DNA from: Christensenellaceae bacterium
GTDB lineage: Bacteria > Bacillota > Clostridia > Christensenellales > Borkfalkiaceae
Assembly: GCA_016295005.1 (NCBI GenBank)
Contig: JAEDMA010000013.1
Location: 1 to 18,422, forward strand
DNA length: 18,422 bases
Direction: 5' to 3'
A program made the position numbers and the translations under genes. Each line of letters starts with the position of its first letter. Position 1 is the stretch's first letter. The notes under the pieces were generated by a model. The model made no database searches. It saw only the letters and a program-made list of their open reading frames with translations, and was not told where the DNA came from. Shown here in pieces: positions 7,709 to 14,625 of this stretch.

Positions 7709-9706
7709 ATGCCAAAAGCAAAAGAATTAACGATCGAACAGAAATTGAAATTGCTCACGGGAAAAAACATGTGGCAAACGGAGGATTTTGAAGGCGATAT
7801 CGATAGCATTTTTATGTCGGACGGACCCCACGGAATTCGCAAAATGGATAAAAACCCTCTCGGATATTATCAGAATATCCCTTCCAACGCATATCCGAAT
7901 CTCGTTAACATTGCAAACAGTTGGGACGTAAAAGTTGCCATGGGGATTTCCGAATGCATTGCCGAAGACGCCATCGAGAAAAACGTCGACATCGTTTTGG
8001 GTCCCGGTGTAAACATAAAGCGCACTCCCCTTTGTGGAAGAAATTTCGAATATTTTTCCGAAGACCCCTATTTAGCCGGTATAATGGCAAAGAACTATAT
8101 CGCGGGATTACACAGAAAAGGCGTTTCGGCATGCGTAAAACATTTTTGCGCCAACAACAGAGAATTAGGCAGATATTGCACGTCAAGCGAATTAAGCGAA
8201 AGAGCGCTGCATGAAATTTACTTGCCGGCATTTGAAATCGCTCTTTCGGCAAATCCCGAAGCGGTAATGTCAAGTTATAACCCCGTCAACGGAGTATACG
8301 CCTCAGAAAACAAAAAATTGCTGATTGACGTATTAAGAAATCAAATGAAATTCAACGGACTTATTATTTCCGACTGGATGGGCGTTCACAACAGTTACAA
8401 AGCTTTAAAAGCCGGCACCGACTTGCGTATGCCGTACGATAAAAGAGCGTTTGACGAATTAAAAACCGCTTACGATAAAAAGTTGATTTCAAACGAAGAA
8501 ATAAACAGAGCCGTTTCCAAAATTCTGTATACGATACGCAAAATTAGAACGTTGCAGAAAACAAGAAAAATCGAAAGAAGCACCGAAGACAGACTTAAAG
8601 CCGCAACGATTCTTGCAAAAGATACCGTCGTTCTTCTGAAAAACAACGACAATCTGCTCCCCCTTAAAAGCGCAAAATCCGTTTGCGTGATAGGCGAATT
8701 AAACGTTCACCCTCATATCGGCGGAGGCGGCGCAGCCGAGGTTTTGAGCAATCACTCACAAACTCCGCTCAACACGTTGCTATCCGAAAAATTGTCCGTA
8801 GACGTGCCTTGCACACACAAAAATTATCTTGACGGCTGCAATCCCTCTCACGCAGACAGAGAGGCTCTGCTTCTTGCAAGTCAAAACGATATTTCAATCG
8901 TCCTCGTCGGTAACGATCACAACACGGAAACGGAAGGAAAAGACAGAGAAACGATTCGTTTGTCCACAAAAGAAGAGACGCTAATTAAAGGCGTTGCAAG
9001 AACGTCTACGAATACCGTCGTAATTATAGAAGCGGGCTCGGCTATAGATATGAGCAACTGGATCGACGACGTTGAAGCCGTTATCTTCGCGGGCTTTTTA
9101 GGTGATACGTGCAACGAAGCGCTTGCCGATATTTTAACGGGAAAAGTTTGCCCGTCCGGTAAACTTTCGGAAACCTTTCCTCTTTCTTTGGAACAAACTT
9201 ATTGTAAAAACAACGTCGGAAACGATTCCGTAGAGGTTTACGACGACGGAGTTTTAGTCGGGTATCGATATTATGACACAAAAAAAATTCCCGTACTGTT
9301 CCCTTTCGGATTCGGTCTTTCTTACGCAAAATTCGAATATTCCGATTTACGGATAGAAAAAATAACCGAGACCGATTTCAACGTAAAGTTTACGATTACC
9401 AACACGTCGGATATAGACGCGAAAGAAATTGCGCAAATCTATATCAAAGACCCCGTTTGTTGCGTATTTAAACCCGAAAAGGAATTAAAAGCGTTTACCA
9501 AAGTTCTCATTCCCGCAAAATCTTCAAAGGAAGTATGCGTCTCACTCGATAAAACCGCCTTTTCTCACTACGACGTCATAAACGATGATAAATACATCGA
9601 AAACGGTGAATTTATCATTATGGTCGGAGCAAACGTAAACGACATAAAATTAAAGCAAAAAATTATTATCAATCTTCCCGACGAAACTCAATATTCAGCA
9701 TACTGA
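7709..9706 (+). CDS. Glycoside hydrolase family 3 beta-glycosidase, cytoplasmic
   Basis: This 665-residue enzyme has no signal peptide. The N-terminal TIM-barrel region shows family 3 signatures: MSDGPHGIR (36-44), GPGVNIKRTPLCGRNFEYFSEDP (98-120), KHF (144-146) and the nucleophile motif GLIISDWMGVH with Asp222. The second alpha/beta domain holds TETEGKDR (406-413), matching the E-x-E-G-x-D-R region that usually supplies the acid/base Glu. GYRYYDTKKIPVLFPFGFGLSY (528-549) and a C-terminal Fn3-like domain follow. Family 3 enzymes remove terminal beta-linked glucose, xylose or related sugars. Being intracellular beside an importer, it probably finishes oligosaccharides brought in by the ABC system. 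The start is preceded by AAGGA at slightly long spacing. The exact sugar cannot be told. Confidence 0.95.
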   Translation: MPKAKELTIEQKLKLLTGKNMWQTEDFEGDIDSIFMSDGPHGIRKMDKNPLGYYQNIPSNAYPNLVNIANSWDVKVAMGISECIAEDAIEKNVDIVLGPGVNIKRTPLCGRNFEYFSEDPYLAGIMAKNYIAGLHRKGVSACVKHFCANNRELGRYCTSSELSERALHEIYLPAFEIALSANPEAVMSSYNPVNGVYASENKKLLIDVLRNQMKFNGLIISDWMGVHNSYKALKAGTDLRMPYDKRAFDELKTAYDKKLISNEEINRAVSKILYTIRKIRTLQKTRKIERSTEDRLKAATILAKDTVVLLKNNDNLLPLKSAKSVCVIGELNVHPHIGGGGAAEVLSNHSQTPLNTLLSEKLSVDVPCTHKNYLDGCNPSHADREALLLASQNDISIVLVGNDHNTETEGKDRETIRLSTKEETLIKGVARTSTNTVVIIEAGSAIDMSNWIDDVEAVIFAGFLGDTCNEALADILTGKVCPSGKLSETFPLSLEQTYCKNNVGNDSVEVYDDGVLVGYRYYDTKKIPVLFPFGFGLSYAKFEYSDLRIEKITETDFNVKFTITNTSDIDAKEIAQIYIKDPVCCVFKPEKELKAFTKVLIPAKSSKEVCVSLDKTAFSHYDVINDDKYIENGEFIIMVGANVNDIKLKQKIIINLPDETQYSAY

Positions 9707-9722
9707 TAAAAAGCGTATACAT

Positions 9723-9756
9723 AACGGGCCTCTCTCTTTGAAGAGCGAGGCCCGTT
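9723..9756. terminator. Bidirectional intrinsic terminator between GH3 and the PnuC-like gene
   Basis: AACGGGCCTC (9723-9732) pairs perfectly with GAGGCCCGTT (9747-9756), extended by an inner CTCTT/AAGAG stem after one mismatch. It lies between two convergent genes and would end GH3 transcription rightward and the second operon leftward. Confidence 0.88.
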
Positions 9757-9763
9757 TGCTTAT

Positions 9764-10471
9764 TTAATTGCTTTCGGTCTGAGTTGTGTTTCCGACTTTT
9801 TCCGCTTGTTGTTCCTTATATAATTTTATCCAGTTTATCGTACCGACGATCAGACAATACGTACTATATACAGCCATAACCAAGTATGTCGACTGATTGA
9901 ATTGACCGCTTAAAACCATCATCAGATATTGAACAAAGTTGAGGACAATCGATATAGTATTTATAAACATACCTTCCACCACCCCAAACATAATCAATAC
10001 CGTTGCGGCAAGCCCTAACGAAAACTGTATGCCCTGAAGAAAGGTATAATTCGCCGTCTGAAAATTAGAAAAAATTATGATGTAAACAAAAGCAATTACG
10101 ATAATACCCAAAAAAGCAAAAATTCGGTTTTTGTTGTTTAACAGTTTCACTTTCGTTCCCTGTTTATACTTGTTTTTATTCCATAAAATAAACGTTACAA
10201 TCTGAAGGGGAGCCGAATAAAGCAATGTCGAAAGAACGCTGCCGTATAACCCGTCCGTATAATATCCGATACTGTATACGACACAATTGCAAGCCCCGAC
10301 TATCCGCGCATACCTGTTAAACTTACTGTCAAGATACATAACCGCAACGGTTACAAGACAAGGCATTAATTTTATAAAACTTTGTTTAAAAACAATTGCC
10401 AACGGGATAATTGTTATCACGATTAAAATCTGGGCTAAATAATTTATTAAAAAATTTAAAGCCTTTTTCAT
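9764..10471 (-). CDS. PnuC-like membrane transporter
   Basis: The protein has 235 residues and about seven hydrophobic segments. The block NRYARIVGACNCVVYSIGYY, then DGLYGSVLSTLLYSAPLQIV and FILWNK, resembles the PnuC pattern (FGxxN...LYxxxLLxxxF...W.W). The C-terminal half repeats the pattern, with INTISIVLNFVQYLMMV and a final W-x-K before a charged tail. PnuC proteins are facilitators for nicotinamide riboside and related vitamin precursors, with a 3+1+3 helix layout like SWEET sugar transporters. Here it begins 1 bp after a propeller glycosidase gene and no NAD-salvage gene is visible, so a sugar or aglycone substrate is worth considering. The family call rests on pattern similarity, not a search. 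Confidence 0.65.
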   Translation of the reverse strand: MKKALNFLINYLAQILIVITIIPLAIVFKQSFIKLMPCLVTVAVMYLDSKFNRYARIVGACNCVVYSIGYYTDGLYGSVLSTLLYSAPLQIVTFILWNKNKYKQGTKVKLLNNKNRIFAFLGIIVIAFVYIIIFSNFQTANYTFLQGIQFSLGLAATVLIMFGVVEGMFINTISIVLNFVQYLMMVLSGQFNQSTYLVMAVYSTYCLIVGTINWIKLYKEQQAEKVGNTTQTESN

Positions 10472-10472
10472 T

Positions 10473-11918
10473 TCAGATGACTTTATACGGGCAGTCTCCC
10501 TCTTCGTTTTCGAATTCTTCGACGTCTTTAAATGTAAAAGAATATAAATCCGCCTTGAACATTTCTACCTTTAATCTTACTTTCGTGTTCTTCGGAAGTT
10601 CCGTTAGCAGCTTTGAGAATACGACTTCATAACTTATTTCGTCTTTCTTTTCTAATTTACAATCTTCAAAGCCGAAACCCTCGTAAGGTATATTCTTCTC
10701 GTCTTCCGTCAACGCTACCTTTATATATCCCTTAACTTGTATATCGCAATTAAAAATAATTCTCTTACCCACGTTAAACGGAATGGTCGTAAATCCGCCG
10801 TGACTTTCCGAACGTAAACTCGTATACCCGTCTTCTCTGAAAATCGCCCTGTTCGTTCCCGCCATTTTCAGCCCGTCGGGGTGAACGCTTTCCCAACCGC
10901 CTTCGTTATGCCCTGCCGCAAACGGAGTGAAAAAATGTATGTATTTTCCGTTTTCGGCAATACACCCCGGAGACATATAGTTCTCTTTTGCCCTGCAATC
11001 GTATTGTGATATGACGGGATTATTGATATCAAAAAGAGTAAACGTATATAAATCTCTCGTTAAAACGAGATTCGATTCCAAATAATCCCCTGTTCTGTGA
11101 AAAGTCGGGGGAAACATTACGTAAGCGTCGCTTGCGCCTTCCCACTTCGTCATTGCGGTTTGATAATAGTCAATATCGGGATCAATGGTGGCGTTACCGT
11201 TCATAATCAATCTCGGCTTGGACCAGTTAATAAAGTCGGCTGATTCCGAAAGAATGAGGGTTCTTCTTGCCAGATGGTTGGAATATTGCGATTTTACCGT
11301 TGCAACGTATTTCCCCAAATCTTCGTCATAAAATAAAGTTGCAAAAGCGTCTCCGCCCTTAAAAGCATATCTTTCGTTTTCCCAATGAATTCCGTCCTTA
11401 CTCGTTTGGGAATACATGGACACGTCCGTTACTTTTCCGTCTTTATAAGAAACTTTGGTATATAACGTTTTGAATCTTTCGTTTTCGTTTTCGGTATATT
11501 TATCGTAGTATACAACGTCCCCTTCTTCTACGTAATTAAGATACGGCGCGCCGCATATTTTCACGATATTGTTATTTTTATTACCGTTAAATTCTACCAG
11601 ACCCAAATCGGGTTTTACCCAATGCACACCGTCTTCGCTTTCGGCATAGCATAAATTTATCCATTCCGGCGTTTTGTTAATACCTTCGTAGTATGCAATA
11701 TATTTTTTATCGGACAACTTGATTACGTTCGCCATACCTGCCCTTAACTCATCCCAAGGTTTATCGCAGCATATGACGGGTTCTAACTCGATTTTGGGTT
11801 TGTGTTGAACGATTTTTACTCCATACGGCGAACCGTTCAAAGGTCTGTATCCGGGATTATCTACCCCGTAGCCTGCGTCGATATCGTAGTAATCTACAAA
11901 TACGTGTTTTTTATCCAT
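10473..11918 (-). CDS. Beta-propeller glycosidase-like protein (GH32/GH43-like fold), cytoplasmic
   Basis: I place the start at 11918 (481 residues, MDKKHVFVDYYD), because AAGGAG sits 6 bp before it. The longer frame from 11963 would overlap the preceding gene and has no such site. There is no signal peptide. Repeated blade-like segments are seen: PWDELRAGMANVIKLSDKKYIAYYEG, then CYAESEDGVHWVKPDLGLVEFNG, SQTSKDGIHWENERYAF, and ILSESADFINWSKPRLI. Each carries the S-x-D-G-x-x-W-style turn common in GH32/GH43/sialidase-type propellers. The C-terminal ~110 residues look like a beta-sandwich, as in GH32-type enzymes. I do not recognise a characterised member. Its 19-bp spacing from the upstream propeller gene and 1-bp spacing to the PnuC-like gene show an operon. 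Function beyond probable glycan hydrolysis or binding is not established. Confidence 0.75.
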   Translation of the reverse strand: MDKKHVFVDYYDIDAGYGVDNPGYRPLNGSPYGVKIVQHKPKIELEPVICCDKPWDELRAGMANVIKLSDKKYIAYYEGINKTPEWINLCYAESEDGVHWVKPDLGLVEFNGNKNNNIVKICGAPYLNYVEEGDVVYYDKYTENENERFKTLYTKVSYKDGKVTDVSMYSQTSKDGIHWENERYAFKGGDAFATLFYDEDLGKYVATVKSQYSNHLARRTLILSESADFINWSKPRLIMNGNATIDPDIDYYQTAMTKWEGASDAYVMFPPTFHRTGDYLESNLVLTRDLYTFTLFDINNPVISQYDCRAKENYMSPGCIAENGKYIHFFTPFAAGHNEGGWESVHPDGLKMAGTNRAIFREDGYTSLRSESHGGFTTIPFNVGKRIIFNCDIQVKGYIKVALTEDEKNIPYEGFGFEDCKLEKKDEISYEVVFSKLLTELPKNTKVRLKVEMFKADLYSFTFKDVEEFENEEGDCPYKVI

Positions 11919-11937
11919 AATCTTCTCCTTTATAACT

Positions 11938-13260
11938 TTATCTATACAAATTGATTTTTGCAAACGTTACCGCGTTTGAATTATGAAAATTTTCACTACC
12001 GTTTAACGCCGTTCTTATAACGGTAATCGCTACGTTATTTTCTATAATAAAACTCGGATACTGTATGCCGTTTAAGTTTTTATCCGTTTCCGTAATATCT
12101 TTTATCGTTTTTACGTATTCCCAGTTTTCTAAATCCTTGCTTCTGTATAATTTCAGAATTTGTCGCGGAAAACAATGGTGATTCCCCATTGCGTAATAAT
12201 ATCCGTCTTCTTCGTTCTTTTCTATATAAAATTTGCAATATCCTATTTCTAAATCGATTACTTTATAAAACTCAAGTTTATTATTTTCTTTGTCGTAACG
12301 AGTCATCAAGGCTTTATTAGTAAAATATCTCGAAATAACGTATATTTCTCCGTTTCTTTCCACAACGTTGCTTTCTTCGGCGTAATGGTGATTTTCGGCG
12401 TCGATATTCCACGCGGGGTCCGGATATAACGTATTTGAAAACGTCCAACTTTCTTTATTCAATAAGCCCGTTTTTACGTTCCCTTTCGCTATAGTCAAAG
12501 AGGAATACGCAACGCCGTCGATATAATACGGCACTCCGCCTGCAAAATAAACGAAATCTTCCTTTACCAGAACTTGCGTCGGAGAACTGCAAAAGTGAAC
12601 GTCTTTTCTGTCATATTCGGGAGAGATAACGTCTCCTTTTTCAAAAGTTATGCCGTCTGTGGTTTTATAAAAAATAACGCCCTCTCCGACTTTTGTCCCT
12701 ATAAAATATAATTCGTCTTTAACTATTATAAATCTTCCCCATTCCGCCGGAATAATCTCGCTTAAATAACTCCATTTTTCCCCGTCGTCGTCTGAGATGA
12801 ATACAATCGATTGCTTATGTCCGCTTGCCGTTCCGCCGTTCTTAAAAGTATCCATCGTGCAAAACAACTTTTCATGATATCTTACGATATGCGGGCTTCC
12901 TAAAAAATTCCCGCTGAAATCATAAACGCGGTCTTTGGGATTATAATAGTTAACAACCGGATACAGATAGTCGCCTGTAACGAACAATCTTCTGTCGCTC
13001 GCTTGATTATCCGCGCGAATTACAGCCGAATATTCTGTGTTGCTTTTTAGATTATCTATTTCGATTTCGTTTTTATCGGAACGAGTTTCTACGATTAAAT
13101 TTTTATTCTGATAAATCTGAACGGTAAAATCACCCGTCGTTTTCCCGACCCATTCTAAAATTACGCCGTTTTTTTCAGGCGAAACCCTTACAATCATAAG
13201 ATTGTAATTTACCGCTGAATCATCGTTATGGTAAGGACAAAACTTAATTACGTCTTTCAT
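11938..13260 (-). CDS. Sialidase/BNR-like beta-propeller protein with N-terminal Fn3-like domain
   Basis: I place the start at 13260 (440 residues, MKDVIKFCPYHND), after a weak GGTGG site. The longer frame from 13332 would begin upstream of the promoter -10, so it is rejected. Residues about 20-85 resemble a fibronectin type III domain (VILEWVGKTTGDFTVQIYQ ... LKSNTEYSAVIRA). The rest is propeller-like: GSPHIVRYHEKLFCTMDTF, an Asp-box FISDDDGEKW (154-163), ESNVVERNGEIYVISRY and LYRSKDLENWEYV. Asp-boxes and ESN...R patterns occur in sialidase-like and related exo-glycosidases and lyases, but a full sialidase Arg triad cannot be confirmed. There is no signal peptide, so it acts inside the cell unless exported in an unusual way. 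First gene of the second leftward operon. Confidence 0.72.
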   Translation of the reverse strand: MKDVIKFCPYHNDDSAVNYNLMIVRVSPEKNGVILEWVGKTTGDFTVQIYQNKNLIVETRSDKNEIEIDNLKSNTEYSAVIRADNQASDRRLFVTGDYLYPVVNYYNPKDRVYDFSGNFLGSPHIVRYHEKLFCTMDTFKNGGTASGHKQSIVFISDDDGEKWSYLSEIIPAEWGRFIIVKDELYFIGTKVGEGVIFYKTTDGITFEKGDVISPEYDRKDVHFCSSPTQVLVKEDFVYFAGGVPYYIDGVAYSSLTIAKGNVKTGLLNKESWTFSNTLYPDPAWNIDAENHHYAEESNVVERNGEIYVISRYFTNKALMTRYDKENNKLEFYKVIDLEIGYCKFYIEKNEEDGYYYAMGNHHCFPRQILKLYRSKDLENWEYVKTIKDITETDKNLNGIQYPSFIIENNVAITVIRTALNGSENFHNSNAVTFAKINLYR

Positions 13261-13290
13261 TCGACGACCACCGTTATTCGTTTTTATGTA

Positions 13291-13319
13291 ATTATATAAT
13301 CGGGCAGTATCAAATTCAA
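13291..13319 (-). promoter_or_regulatory. Strong promoter of the propeller/PnuC-like operon
   Basis: On the minus strand TTGAAT (13319-13314), a 17-bp spacer and a perfect TATAAT (13296-13291) lie about 30 bp before the start codon at 13260. This position rules out the longer frame that begins at 13332. Confidence 0.8.
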
Positions 13320-13357
13320 TATCAAAACACAAAAATAATATCTCGTTTTTTGATATT
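13318..13357. repeat. 10-bp perfect inverted repeat at the -35 (candidate operator)
   Basis: AATATCAAAA (13318-13327) and TTTTGATATT (13348-13357) are perfect inverted copies with 20 bp between them. The proximal arm touches the -35 and the distal arm is part of the motif shared with the AraC gene promoter. Such spacing suits a dimeric regulator, but no binding is shown. Confidence 0.5.
13340..13356 (+). promoter_or_regulatory. Shared 17-bp motif, copy 2 (candidate regulator site)
   Basis: ATCTCGTTTTTTGATAT matches the copy at 6821-6837 at 16 of 17 positions. It lies just upstream of the -35 of the leftward operon, a usual place for an AraC-type activator site. Confidence 0.4.
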
Positions 13358-13380
13358 TTAATGTCAATCGATTTTTACGT

Positions 13381-13446
13381 TTAACGCAAAAAGTTTTGTT
13401 GGCCATCAACAAATCTTAAAGCCCAATACAGAGCCGTATATTTCAT
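13381..13446 (-). CDS. Possible 21-residue microprotein or gene remnant
   Basis: An ATG at 13446, 4 bp after the stop of the 75-residue gene, opens a frame of 21 residues (MKYTALYWALRF...) ending at 13381. There is only a weak ribosome site (AAGTAAAG). It may be chance or the left-over start of a deleted gene. Listed because it is coupled in position to the orphan gene. Confidence 0.15.
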   Translation of the reverse strand: MKYTALYWALRFVDGQQNFLR

Positions 13447-13450
13447 ATCT

Positions 13451-13678
13451 TTACTTATCATTCTTTGGCTTAAATATAAGAACGTCGCTATTTTTCCAAG
13501 TAAACTTATTAAAACTGTTTTCTTGTAACTTTTTCACTTTACAAATAACAATATCTTCATAGGAATAGCAAAACCCATATTTATTGTTTATTTCGTTCAT
13601 TTTATTTATAGCATTTTCAATCCAGCCATTAATATATCCTAAAATTTTTGCCTTTTTTATAAACTCTACTTTTGTCAT
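13451..13678 (-). CDS. Orphan small protein, AT-rich (75 residues)
   Basis: I do not recognise this protein. It is short, Lys- and Asn-rich, without membrane segments, and predicted mostly helical at the N-terminus (VEFIKKAKILGYINGWIENAINKMNEI), with a KFTWKNSDVLIF end. A good ribosome site (AAGGTGATG) precedes the ATG at 13678, and a TATAAT lies a little further upstream at about 13713-13708, so it looks like a real gene. Its codons are markedly richer in A/T (AAT, AAA, ATA, TTT) than those of its neighbours, which favour AAC, GAC and GCG. Its position beside a tRNA-Ser insertion site suggests horizontal arrival. No function is proposed. Confidence 0.6.
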   Translation of the reverse strand: MTKVEFIKKAKILGYINGWIENAINKMNEINNKYGFCYSYEDIVICKVKKLQENSFNKFTWKNSDVLIFKPKNDK

Positions 13679-13766
13679 ACATCACCTTTTGCCTTTTTAT
13701 TACAATTATTATAAACGGTATATATGATAATTTTTGTCATATTTGAACAATTTTTATAAATTAAAT

Positions 13767-13797
13767 AACCTAACCCGAATTGAGTTCGGATTAGGTT
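13767..13797 (-). terminator. Hairpin, probable original terminator of the tRNA-Ser unit
   Basis: AACCTAA/TTAGGTT and CCGAA/TTCGG form a 12-bp stem with one C-A mismatch and a 5-base loop. Read leftward it is followed by a moderately T-rich tail (TTATTTAATTTAT). It lies 6 bp beyond the tRNA 3'-end copy at 13803-13823, as expected for a tRNA terminator displaced by an insertion. Confidence 0.5.
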
Positions 13798-13802
13798 ACG
13801 AA

Positions 13803-13823
13803 TGGCGGAGGCTGAGGGATTCG
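13803..13823 (-). repeat. Duplicated 3' end of tRNA-Ser (att-like direct repeat)
   Basis: These 21 bases equal 14012-14032, the last 21 bases of the tRNA-Ser gene including CCA and the 3' half of the T-arm. The copies are in the same orientation, 209 bp apart. Direct repeats of a tRNA 3' end are the usual mark left by site-specific integration at a tRNA gene. The rest of a tRNA is absent, so this is a fragment and not a second gene. Confidence 0.85.
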
Positions 13824-13954
13824 CTCTTGCCTTTTGCAAAGCAATTTTTCCTATCTCCTGCCTATGCTTTGCAAAAGTCTTCGGTCAGCCGCTAAAAACA
13901 GCCATACTGGGCTGTTTTTGCGCCCTATGGGCGTCGCTCTCGTTCGAATCCCTC
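13824..13954. other. Compact multi-hairpin non-coding element next to tRNA-Ser
   Basis: This segment is dense in perfect inverted repeats. CTTTTGCAAAGCA (13831-13843) pairs with 13865-13877 (13 bp). AAAAACAGCC (13894-13903) pairs with GGCTGTTTTT (13910-13919) around a 6-base loop, and CGCCC (13921-13925) pairs with GGGCG (13929-13933). Outside these, CGAATCCCTC at 13945-13954 is the inverted copy of GAGGGATTCG at 13814-13823, so the whole can close on itself. The stretch 13942-13954 is an inverted copy of 13 bases of the tRNA T-arm. Frames that cross it are artefacts of the repeats and the tRNA. It could be a miniature mobile repeat or a structured RNA; its status is inferred. Confidence 0.6.
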
Positions 13955-13973
13955 TTTCAAACCAATTTAAAAG

Positions 13974-14007
13974 AAAAAAAACGAACTGCAAGTGTTCGTC
14001 TTTTTTT
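13974..14007 (-). terminator. Intrinsic terminator just downstream of tRNA-Ser
   Basis: ACGAAC (13981-13986) and GTTCGT (13994-13999) form a stem around a 7-base loop. Read leftward it is followed by a run of seven T (13980-13974). A T run on the other strand (14001-14007) would let it work in both directions. It lies inside the inserted segment, so the insertion appears to bring the tRNA gene its own terminator. Confidence 0.75.
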
Positions 14008-14011
14008 GCTT

Positions 14012-14100
14012 TGGCGGAGGCTGAGGGATTCGAACCCCCGTGGGCTTGCACCCAAACGGTTTTCAAGACCGCCTCGTTATGACCGCTTCGATAAGCCTCC
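14012..14100 (-). tRNA. tRNA-Ser (anticodon UGA)
   Basis: This is an 89-base cloverleaf with encoded CCA. The acceptor stem GGAGGCT/AGCCTCC is fully paired, with discriminator G. The anticodon arm GCGGT-CTTGAAA-ACCGT gives UGA. A long variable arm (TGGG...CCCA) is the mark of a serine tRNA, and the T-arm is GGGGG-TTCGAAT-CCCTC with one G-U pair. It reads UCA and probably other UCN codons. It lies 43 bp after the dCMP deaminase gene with no clear promoter of its own, so it may be processed from the nrdR transcript. Confidence 0.97.
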
Positions 14101-14104
14101 GTTT

Positions 14105-14126
14105 ACGCGGCTTCGTTTCGCCGCGT
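14105..14126. other. GC-rich hairpin directly before the tRNA 5' end
   Basis: ACGCGGC (14105-14111) and GCCGCGT (14120-14126) form a 7-bp perfect stem with an 8-base loop, ending 4 bases from the mature tRNA 5' end. On the minus strand no T run follows, so it is not a normal terminator for the upstream gene. It may guide cleavage between the mRNA and the tRNA or protect the mRNA end. Confidence 0.5.
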
Positions 14127-14143
14127 TTATATTTCTATTTATT

Positions 14144-14605
14144 TTATTCTTTTTCCAAATCGGAATATTTTACGAGTTCGACGTCGGACCTTCCGAAAAG
14201 TTCCAAGGCAAACTCGTCCGGATAACCGTTTTTATAAATAACCCTTTTTATTCCCGAATTGATTATCATTCTCGTACAGATAACGCAAGGTTGGTGCGTG
14301 ACGTACATCGTAGCGCCTTCTAAACTGACTCCGAGTTTTGCCGCCTGTATTATGGCGTTTTGTTCGGCGTGAACGGCATAACAAACTTCCTGCATGGTGC
14401 CGCTCGCAATATTACGTACGCGTCTTAAACATTCGCCGCGTTCGGCGCAACTTTCTATTCCGCTCGGCGCGCCGTTATACCCCGTAGTGAGTATTCTTTT
14501 ATCTTTTACGACAACCGCGCCGACGTGTCTGTTTTGCTGAAAACAACTCGACCATTCCGCAACGGTTTCCGCCATATTCATAAAGCGTACGTCCCACTTA
14601 TTCAT
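14144..14605 (-). CDS. Deoxycytidylate (dCMP) deaminase, ComEB family
   Basis: This 153-residue cytosolic zinc enzyme converts dCMP to dUMP, feeding thymidylate synthesis. The zinc and catalytic motifs are intact: HAE at 79-81 (His79 ligand, Glu81 proton shuttle) and PCVIC at 106-110 (Cys107 and Cys110 ligands). The TGYNGAPSG segment (41-49) is typical of the substrate-binding side of dCMP deaminases, and further Cys and His residues before HAE (Cys53, Cys59) fit the second zinc site of some members. Length is usual. It follows nrdR by 20 bp, so nucleotide-pool genes are grouped. The start at 14605 has a G-rich ribosome site. Confidence 0.93.
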   Translation of the reverse strand: MNKWDVRFMNMAETVAEWSSCFQQNRHVGAVVVKDKRILTTGYNGAPSGIESCAERGECLRRVRNIASGTMQEVCYAVHAEQNAIIQAAKLGVSLEGATMYVTHQPCVICTRMIINSGIKRVIYKNGYPDEFALELFGRSDVELVKYSDLEKE

Positions 14606-14625
14606 TTATCTTTTCCCCCGCGTGA

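Noticed and set aside
13802..14323. Open frames of 173, 82, 71 and 61 residues over the tRNA-Ser region
   Set aside because: They run through the tRNA gene and the hairpin element; peptides such as EGFEPPWAC are the translation of the tRNA and not real proteins.
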